From the NCBI GenBank assembly GCA_018398585.1, contig JAGTTD010000003.1, positions 5,216,637 through 5,280,636 of the forward strand: DNA of 64,000 nt, written 5' to 3'. This document shows positions 57,262-64,000 of the stretch, in pieces (position 1 is the stretch's first letter; each line of letters begins with the position of its first letter). The translations under genes were made by a program, and so were the position numbers. The DNA comes from Simmondsia chinensis. Taxonomy: Eukaryota > Streptophyta > Magnoliopsida > Caryophyllales > Simmondsiaceae. Under the pieces are notes generated by a model, which ran no database searches, was not told the DNA's origin, and saw nothing but the letters and a program-made list of their open reading frames with translations.

Positions 57262-57499
57262 TTATGCTTATAAATAGGCATTAGTTTATAGTTTTTGGAA
57301 GCTTTTGATTACTGAATAAATTTGATGAATTGTTTTATCATGAGTTGATCTTTGTAATTTTTATTTTGAAAGGGGTCAATAAAAATTACATAGCTTCTCT
57401 TCAGGTTATTGCTTGAGTATTCACAGAATCAATGAGTTTTAGTGTATTCCTTTTAATTCAGCATCATTGGGGGTTATAGGCACTCTATCCTTCGCACAA

Positions 57500-57947
57500 T
57501 GCTACATCGAGGTTCGAGGTTGCAATGCGACCTTTAGGCGCACTACATTAATTAGTACCTGAGTGAAGGCACGTTCTTAAGTTATGCCATCAAGAAGGCC
57601 GGCGATGGTGCAAATTCTTTCATGGGATGAGAAGTCAAAGATGAGTGAAGAGAGGCTCTAGAAGATAGAAGCCTTTGAAGTGGATTGTTAGGGCCAGCTC
57701 CTTCACCATAGAGCCACTTTCAAGTTCAGTCGATACCTTCAACATGTGCCGCCGTTGTCATCAAAACTAGTGCCACCTACTCACCTCGATCCCCTTCACC
57801 ACCAACATGAGCACCAACATAAACAACCTCACATTGGAGTACTTCTACAAGTAAATTGGAACCATCTTCATCAACCTACTAGAATAAAGGGTAAAATTTG
57901 AGGATGAATTCTGTTCAAGCGGGTGAGAATTTCGTAGTACAGGATGA
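57500..57947. other. Unassigned segment between two LTRs of the F family
   Basis: No long frame. The right part (AATTCTGTTCAAGCGGGTGAG near 57908) could be the very end of an element. If the fragmented LTR and the F LTR once bounded one element, this would be its leftover interior; that is inference. Confidence 0.35.
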
Positions 57948-58436
57948 GAATTTCTACAAGTAAATTAATTAGAATTTAATTTAAATTAGGATCTTTAATA
58001 TTAATGTTTAATTTATTAAATTATATAATTAGATTTTGGGTTTTTAGAGTTGGATAACTATTAGGAGTAGCAAAGTTTGATTTAAAGTAGAATTGGTTTA
58101 TTACTAGAACTAGTGTTTTTTATGCTTATGAATAGGCATTCGTTTATAGTTTTAGGAAGCTTTTAATTATTGAATAAATTTGATAGATTGTTTTATTATG
58201 AGTTGATCTTTGTTGTTTTTATTTGGAAAGTGTTCAATACAAATTACATAGCTCCTGTTTAGGTTCTTATTCAGGTATTCGCATAATCAACAAGTTTTAG
58301 CCGATTCCTCCTAATCCGACATTGTTGGGTACAATCAACGGGTTAAAGGCACCCTATCCTTCCCATACGTTTAATTTTCCAATTATTTCTAAGGAACCTA
58401 ATTCAGCCCCCTCTTAGGTTTCTCTATGGATCTTCA
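57948..58436 (+). repeat. Copia F 5' LTR
   Basis: The right edge is fixed by the primer site. The left edge is approximate, near TGAGAATTTCTACAAG. A related LTR in three pieces lies at 48700-57499. The end contains CAGCCCCCTCTTAGG. Confidence 0.7.
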
Positions 58437-58499
58437 ATTTGTATCAGAGCTAGTACTCTTACTTTTGTGGTCTAACAACATTAGAGTTATCCTATTGTA

Positions 58500-59190
58500 A
58501 CCTTCACTCCAATCTTAGCCGAGGGTCAATCAGCCACCAAGGCTCCTCTTTTTGATGGAGAAAATTTCCCCTATTGGAAGCTTAGAATAAGACTTTACAT
58601 TACATCCACTGATTTTGATTTATGGCTGATAACAAAAATTGTTGATTATGTACCTTCAAAGAAAAAAGGTGAGAAAACCATTGAAAAAGAAGAAAAGGAG
58701 CTTATGCAAGATGATAAAGAAAAACTTGCAAAAAAATGCAAAAGCTCATTACCAACTATTGTGTGCTATTGCCTCAAATGTCTTTAATCATGTGTCCGGT
58801 TGTCAATCGGCAAAAGATATGTGGCACAAGGTAGAAGTCACCTATGATGGCACGAATCAAGTAAAGTCTTCGAAAATAAACATGTTGGCAAGAGCTTACA
58901 AACTTTGTAAAATAAAAACGGAGGAATTAATAAAGAGATGTATACTAGATTTTCTGATATTACTAACAAACTCCAAGCTCTTGGAAAAAATGTATTCAAA
59001 TGAGGAGCAAGTTAGTAAAATCCTTAGAAGTCTTTTTATTACATGGCAAAGCAAGGTTACCGCTATTCAAGAAGCTCATAACCTCTTCGCTTATAAACTT
59101 GTTCAACTAATTGGAAATCTCATGACTCATGAGATTGACATGGAAGAATTAGAGAAGACGAAAACAAAAGAAAAATAACGACATAGCATT
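58500..59190 (+). pseudogene. Copia F gag (UBN2-type capsid)
   Basis: The start reads PPLFDGENFPYWK-like text in shifted frames near 58545-58580. The open frame 58639-59178 then shows CQSAKDMWHKVEVTYDGTNQ, VKSSKINMLARAYKLCK and WQSKVTAIQEAHNL, with LIGNLMTHEIDMEE at its end. This is the capsid domain typical of SIRE-like copia gag. Frameshifts near 58660-58740 disrupt the N-terminal part. It would form the particle shell around element RNA. Confidence 0.85.
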
Positions 59191-60200
59191 TAAATCATCT
59201 GCAAGTGACGAAAGTGATGATGAAGTTGTTATGTTGGCAAAAAAATTTTACAAACATCTTTAAAAGAAGAGATTTAAGAAAAACTTTAAAAAGGGTCCAT
59301 CTACCTCCAAAGATAAACCAACTCGCTGTAGAAATCGGACATCTCAAGAGAGATTGTCCCAAGCCAAAAATTAAGGAATTCTTCAACAAGTTCAAAAAGA
59401 AGGACAAAAAGGAAGAATGGCAGAAAGCATTTGTGGCTTGGGGAGATAGCGATGATGATTCCGATAAAGGAAGTGAAGAGGAAGTAGCTAACTTTTGTCC
59501 CATGGCTATTGACAAAGATAGCATTGAAGAAGATGAAGTAAATGATCTATCCTATGATGCACTTGTTGTTGGTTTTTAAGAACTGTATGAGAAATATAAA
59601 AAATTGAAAAAACGAAACAATGCTTTCGTAAAGGGTCTTGAAAAGATGGCATTGGAAAAAGACTCAAAACAACATTTATTGCTTGAACTTGAAAATAAAT
59701 CACTCAAGAAAAAGAACGATTCTTTAAATAATGAAATCACTAAACCAACCAATGAAAAGAATTCCTTGGAAAAAAAACACTTCATACTTTAAATAAAAAA
59801 GAGAAATCAAAGGAAGACGAATCACTTTGGAAGGAAAATGAGTCTTTAAAAGAAAGAATGGAAGAACTTTCAAAAATCTTAATCAAAGTTTTCAAAGGGC
59901 AAGAAATACTTGACAAAATTCTTTCATCTCAAAAACCGGTCTATAACAAAGAAGGAATTCGTTATAACGGAAATGTTCACAAGAAAAGCTTGAATATTCT
60001 TTTTGTTAAAGCCCCATCACCTTCAACAAACTCTATATGATGCAACTATTATGGTGACCATGGGCACATCGTTTGCCAATGTTCTTTCAAAAGAAATTTG
60101 AGAAAGACAAAGATGGTTCGGGTCCCAAAAGGATCTCAACCACCCAACCTAAAGGCCAACAACAAAAGACCTAAGAAAATTTGGATACCTAAAAATTTTT
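59191..60200 (+). pseudogene. Copia F gag C-terminus: knuckle remnant and coiled coil
   Basis: In frame 59205-59579, GHLKRDCPKPK is the second half of a CCHC zinc knuckle whose first cysteines are lost, followed by an acidic Asp/Glu/Ser segment (WGDSDDDSDKGSEEE). Frames at 59604-59792 and 59858-60040 are Lys/Glu/Leu-rich, with heptad-like ELENKSLKKKNDSLNNEI, a predicted coiled coil. Such a charged helical extension is common in SIRE-like gag. Another CNYYGDHGHIVCQC-like knuckle may be present near 60040-60080. Confidence 0.65.
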
Positions 60201-60205
60201 GAATT

Positions 60206-60513
60206 GTGATAGGTGTGTATGAAAATCCAAAGCAAAAACTAAAATGGTACTTGGATAGTGGGTGCTCAAGACACACGATCGGAGATAAATCCAAGTTCAC
60301 TTCACTAGTGCCAAGAAAAGGAAATGTCACTTTTGGCAATAATAAGAAAGGAAAAATAATCGGTACTGGTAATGTTGCTTCTAACTCTTCCTCTTGCATT
60401 GAAGATGTCTTCCTTGTGGAAGGTCTTAAGCACAATTTGCTAAGCATTAGTCAATTATGTGATAAAGGCTATTGTGTGAACTTTGAATCATCTAGATGCA
60501 TAGTTAAACATTC
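60206..60513 (+). pseudogene. Copia F protease
   Basis: KWYLDSGCSRHTIGDKSKF at about 60243 carries the retroviral-type aspartic protease motif D-S-G, intact. It continues GNVTFGNNKKGKIIGTGNV and LKHNLLSISQLCDKGYCV. The frame is cut by the RTE insertion at 60514, which adds foreign residues before a stop. The protein would cut the polyprotein. Confidence 0.85.
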
Positions 60514-61232
60514 AACAACAACAACAACAGTCCCAGTGCCTCGCGGCTCCCGCAATAAGCAGGGTCTGGGAGGGTTGGATGTACGCAGCCTTACCCCTTC
60601 CGAGTGGAAAGGAGGCTGTTTCCAAGGGCCTCCAACCCTTTAGTGTGTGTAAACCTACAAGTACAGAAATCAATTTATCACCAATGGATTTAGTAAAAAT
60701 AAGGTACCACCTGAATTAAAGGAAAAGGCATGCAAGCATTTAAGTGTGTATGTATGTACGCCAAAATAGACGAGCAATCAGAACTAACTAAACAGTATGA
60801 AAATGCTAGCCTAGGGATCTTAAACTACAAGTCACTCGCCTCACTATCCTACGCTGCCACCTTTGCTATCCTTATGCTAGCCCTCCATCGTGCCCTATCT
60901 GAGGCCATCTCCTCTCTTAGGTTTCAGTGGGTTAGGTCATGTCAAACCGTCTCCAGCCAACTACTCTTTGGCCTGCCCCTCCCTCTTCTTCCCAGCGTCA
61001 TTTGTAGCTATTCACACCTCCTAACTGGGGCTGTAGTCGGTCTCCTGCTAACATGTCCAAACCATCTTAGGTGGTGCTCCCTCAGTTTATCCTCGATCGA
61101 TGCTACACCCAATTTATCTCTTATTATATCGTTCCTGATCCTATCCTTCCTTGTGTGGCCACACATCCAGCGCAGCATCCTCATCTCTGCCACTTTCATC
61201 CTTCGTGTTTGATTTTGTTTCATTGGGCTACA
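60514..61232 (-). mobile_element. RTE-type LINE, 5'-truncated, 719 bp, with 16-bp TSD
   Basis: GCATAGTTAAACATTC flanks both sides (60498-60513 and 61233-61248). On the minus strand the insert starts inside the LINE reading frame: 61223-61008 encodes [20 protein letters not shown] and [16 protein letters not shown], the conserved C-terminal region of plant RTE-type LINE proteins. Out of frame it continues with RGRGRPK and EEMASDRARWRAS. It ends with a 3' UTR and GGCACTGGGACTGTTG followed by TTG repeats. The element supplies reverse transcriptase and endonuclease in full-length copies. This copy removed nothing from copia F, which reads on in frame after the duplication. Confidence 0.9.
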
Positions 61233-61263
61233 GCATAGTTAAACATTCTAAAAAAATAAAATT

Positions 61264-61860
61264 TTGCTTGTTGGTCTACGATGTGAAAATGTCCATATAA
61301 TTGACCTTGATTGTGTAGATTCATTAAAATGTTTTAGTGTCTTAGATGAAAATGATCCTTGGATTTGGCATAGAAGATTTGGGCATGCTAATGTGGATTT
61401 GATTTCAAAACTTTCAAAAAATGATCTTGTTAGGGGATTACCAAAGCTGAAATTTGGAAAAGATCATATTTGTGATGCATGTCAATATGGCATACAAACA
61501 AGATCTTCATTCAAACCAAAGAATGTAGTTTCAACAATAAGGCATCTTGAACTCTTACATATAGACTTATTTGGCCCCACTCATCATTTGAGCCTTGGTG
61601 GAAAGCGATACGGACTTGTAATTGTTGATGATTACTCTCGTTTTACTTGGGTCCTATTCCTTTCTCATAAGAGTGAAGCATTTGATAAATTTGAAAAATT
61701 TTGGAAAAAGGTGCAAAATGAAAACGATTTGAAAATTATTTCAGTTAGAAGTGATCTTGGAAGGGAATTTGAAAATTATTGTGATTACTTTGGAATTGAC
61801 CACAATTTTTCGGCACTTAGAACTCCTCAACAAAATGGAGTGGTTGAAAGGAAAAATTGA
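61264..61860 (+). pseudogene. Copia F integrase, mostly open
   Basis: 198 codons. The zinc-binding region is complete: WHRRFGHANVDLIS then DHICDACQYG (H-x-H ... C-x2-C). The catalytic core has LHIDLFGP, VIVDDYSRFTW, VRSDLGREFENYC and TPQQNGVVERKN, which keep the D, D and E of the DDE triad. A stop follows directly (TGA, 61858). Downstream RTMICENNLPKSFWAKAVNT-like text continues in frame to the next block. Integrase would insert the cDNA into the genome. Confidence 0.88.
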
Positions 61861-61977
61861 ACACTCAAAGAAATGACAAGAACCATGATTTGTGAAAACA
61901 ACTTGCCTAAATCATTTTGGGCCAAAGCCGTTAATACTGCTTGCTGCATCTTAAATTGAGCTTTAATTAGACCAATT

Positions 61978-63150
61978 TTGAAGAAAACACCGTATGAACT
62001 TTATAAAGGTAGAAAACCAAAGATTGTATATTTTAAACCTTTTGGGTGCAAATGCGTCATTCACAACAATGGCAAAACGATTCTTGGCAAATTTGATTCC
62101 CGAGCGGAGGAAGGTATTTTCATTGGATACTCCCTAACAAGCAAAGCATATAGAGTCTATAATAAAAAGACAAAGGTTGTAGAAGAGTCTATACATGTAA
62201 TCTTTGATGAATCTAATGTCTTGTCCTCTAGAACTCCTTGTGATGATGATGATGATATAGTAATTAAACCAATAAACATCACACACTCATCCGAGGATGA
62301 TGATATAGTAATTAAACCAATAAACATCACACACTCATCCGAGGAGCAAGAAAAAGATATACTTAAAGCTCAAATGGATGAACCAAAAGTAGATAACAAA
62401 AATGTAGAAACCAAAGAGGAAGACTTACCACGAGATTGGAAATACTTGAAGAATCACCCAGTAAGCCAAATCATTGGTGATCCTTCTCAAGGTGTAAAAA
62501 CAAGGCATGCATTAATCAAATATTGTCATTTAACCGCATTCATCTCTTTTGAAGAACCCAAAAACATAAAAGAAACTCTTAATGAAGCAAATTGGATAAT
62601 GGCAATAAAGGAAGAGCTTGACCAATTCAAGAGAAGTGATTTATGGAAACTTGAGAATAGACCCCAAGGTCATCAAGTCATAGGTACCAAGTGGGTCTAC
62701 CATAATAAGAAGGATGAGGAAGGTAATGTGGTAAGAAACAAGGCAAGGTTAGTAGCTAAAAGCTATAACCAAGAAGAACGTATAGACTATGAGGAAACCT
62801 ATGCTCCCGTTGCTAGGCTAGAAGCTATTAGACTCTTATGTGTATTTGCTTCATTTAAAGATTTCAAACTTTTTCAAGTGGATTTAAAAAGTGCATTTTT
62901 AAATGGTCTCATTGAAGAAGAAGTTTATGTTGAACAACCACCCGGATTTGAGGATGAAAAATTTCCCAACCACGTCTTTAAACTCGAAAAAGCTCTCTGT
63001 GGATTGAAACAAGCTCATAGAGTTTGGTATGAGAGATTGAGCCCCCTTTTAATCAAAATGGATTTTCAAGAGGAAAGGTTAACACCACACTTTTTATCAA
63101 ATATTCTACACATGACATTCTTATTGTGCAAATTTATGTTGATGATATAG
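61978..63150 (+). pseudogene. Copia F integrase tail and reverse transcriptase
   Basis: 390 codons. First the integrase C-terminal part (TPYELYKGRKPKIVYFKPFG; GIFIGYS), then an acidic linker with an exact 16-codon duplication at 62248-62343 (IVIKPINITHSSE twice). The reverse transcriptase follows with WIMAIKEELDQF, IGTKWVYHNKKDEEGN, ARLEAIRLL, FQVDLKSAFLNGLIEEEVYV and LEKALCGLKQA. A frameshift near 63110 ends the frame; the catalytic IYVDDIVFG appears at about 63130-63155 in another frame, intact. Confidence 0.88.
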
Positions 63151-64000
63151 TGTTTGGTACTACAAATCCATCTCTTTGTGAAGAATTTACAAATCTTATG
63201 AGTAGGAAATTCGAAATAAGTATGATAGGAGAACTCAACTACTTCCTTGGATTGCAAATCAAGCAAGGCACGGAAGGAATCTTCATCAACTAAGCCAAGT
63301 ACATCAAGGAAATGCTTAAGAAATTGGGCATGAAAAATTCCAAGGCAATAGCAACACCAATGAGCTCAACTCTTAAGTTAGATATGGAAGAAAAAGCTAA
63401 AAAAGGTGGACCAAAAGCTATATCGAGGTATGATCGGATCCCTTCTTTACCTTAAAGCTAGTAGGCCTGATATATTGTTCAGTGTATGTTTATGTGCTTG
63501 ATTTCAAGCATGTCCTAAGGAATCTCATTTGTGTGCAGTGAAAAGAATATTTTGATACTTAGTTGGTACTCCCACCTTAGGCCGATTCTACCCTAAATGT
63601 GATTTCTTTGATTTAGTTGGATATAGTGATGTGAATTTTGCCAGATACAAAGTGGACTAAAAATCGACTAGTGGTACTTGTCAATTTCTTGGTCATGCCT
63701 TGGTGTCATGGTTTAGCAAATAACAAAATTCCGTTACTTTATCCACCACCGAGCCGAATATGTTGCATGGGGAACTTGCTGCGCTCAAATGTTGTGGTTA
63801 ATGTATCAATTAAATGACTATGGCATTAATATTGACCATGCTTCTATAATGTGTGATAATTCTAGTGCTGTATGCTTAACTAAAAATCTAGCTCAACACT
63901 CTAGAATAAAGCATATTGAGGTTAGACATCACTTCATTCGAGATCATGTGCTTAAGGAAGTCGTCATTACAAAATTTGTTCCCACCAATGACCAATTAGC
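63128..64000 (+). pseudogene. Copia F reverse transcriptase end and RNase H, to window edge
   Basis: After the frameshift: YVDDIVFGTTNPSLCEEF, SRKFEISMIGELNYFLGLQI, then KYIKEMLKKLGM and ATPMSS. RNase H remnants follow, with several stops, to 64000: GYSDVNFA-like text near 63630, LSTTEPN-like text near 63740 and RIKHIEVRHHFIRDHV near 63905. It is incomplete because the window ends. Confidence 0.8.

Larger units (their letters stand above)
48700..57499 (+). repeat. Old LTR (F-like) split into three pieces by D and E
   Basis: Pieces 48700-48809, 53888-53922 and 57267-57499 together align, in order, with the 5' LTR region of copia F (57950-58436). Shared text includes GGAGTAGCAAAGTTTGATTT, AAAGTAGAATTGGTTTATTA and TGAGTTGATCTTTGT. 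The gaps are exactly elements D and E, and the intact copy at 58060-58130 shows the pre-insertion sequence. It is a solo or truncated LTR of the same family as F. Confidence 0.8.
57948..64000 (+). mobile_element. Copia F (SIRE-like), 5' part, runs off the window
   Basis: The 5' LTR (about 57948-58436) ends GGATCTTCA. A primer site TTGTATCAGAGC (one change from the initiator-Met site) is at 58439-58450. The order gag, protease, integrase, reverse transcriptase, RNase H is followed to the window edge. The gag and leader resemble the SIRE/Maximus lineage of Ty1/copia. An RTE LINE fragment is inserted after the protease motif. Long open stretches remain (198 and 390 codons), making F the best-preserved coding element here, though it carries stops and a frameshift. 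The 3' LTR lies beyond the window. Confidence 0.88.

Noticed and set aside
61008..61212. Plus-strand frame 60730-61212 (160 codons) as a gene
   Set aside because: It is the antisense of the RTE LINE C-terminus; the minus-strand frame carries the recognisable protein.

Overview
This window reads as intergenic, repeat-filled DNA from the nuclear genome of a flowering plant. The evidence is Ty1/copia elements primed by initiator tRNA-Met (TGGTATCAGAGC next to LTRs), an Athila-type Ty3/gypsy element, an RTE-type LINE with (TTG)n tails, hAT and CACTA ends, and a plastid-like insert that encodes a piece of psbB. I found no intact host gene. Every coding-looking stretch I could identify is transposon-derived or organelle-derived, and nearly all carry stops or frameshifts. 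Species cannot be fixed from sequence alone.

1-8807 is AT-rich. It holds a LINE reverse-transcriptase scrap (1261-1482), a probable Athila-like LTR remnant (from 3032), a non-autonomous hAT element with perfect 8-bp target duplications (5885-6990), a fold-back MITE-like element (7461-7840) and a 113-bp LINE 3'-end copy with a 13-bp duplication (8068-8180).

8808-19276 is one complete, giant non-autonomous LTR retrotransposon of about 10.5 kb on the minus strand. It has LTRs of about 1.02 kb, a GTATA duplication, a primer-binding site and a polypurine tract. Its 8.4-kb interior shows no gag or pol. The interior is largely tandem repeats (97-, 75-, 62-, 80- and 19-bp units) plus diverged longer repeats. 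This LARD-like element is GC-rich against its flanks and is the most striking feature of the window.

19277-30834 holds a (TA)n block, two CACTA-type right ends, a three-copy tandem repeat of about 600 bp whose third copy is broken by a 536-bp retroposon, a decayed copia 5' end, a plastid-like mosaic and a small hAT MITE.

30835-64000 is a stack of LTR retrotransposons. In order: copia A (3' end only); copia B, split by a 7.06-kb Athila-like gypsy element on the opposite strand; copia C (Tnt1-94-like); an old LTR carrying two separate insertions, copia D (5.07 kb, 143-bp LTRs) and element E (3.33 kb, 566-bp LTRs, perfect TTATG duplication, with an unrecognised acidic reading frame instead of pol); then the SIRE-like copia F, itself interrupted by an RTE LINE fragment with a 16-bp duplication. 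Copia A, B, C, D and F and element E all point the same way. Pre-insertion sites can be read for several insertions, so the relative order of events is partly recoverable.
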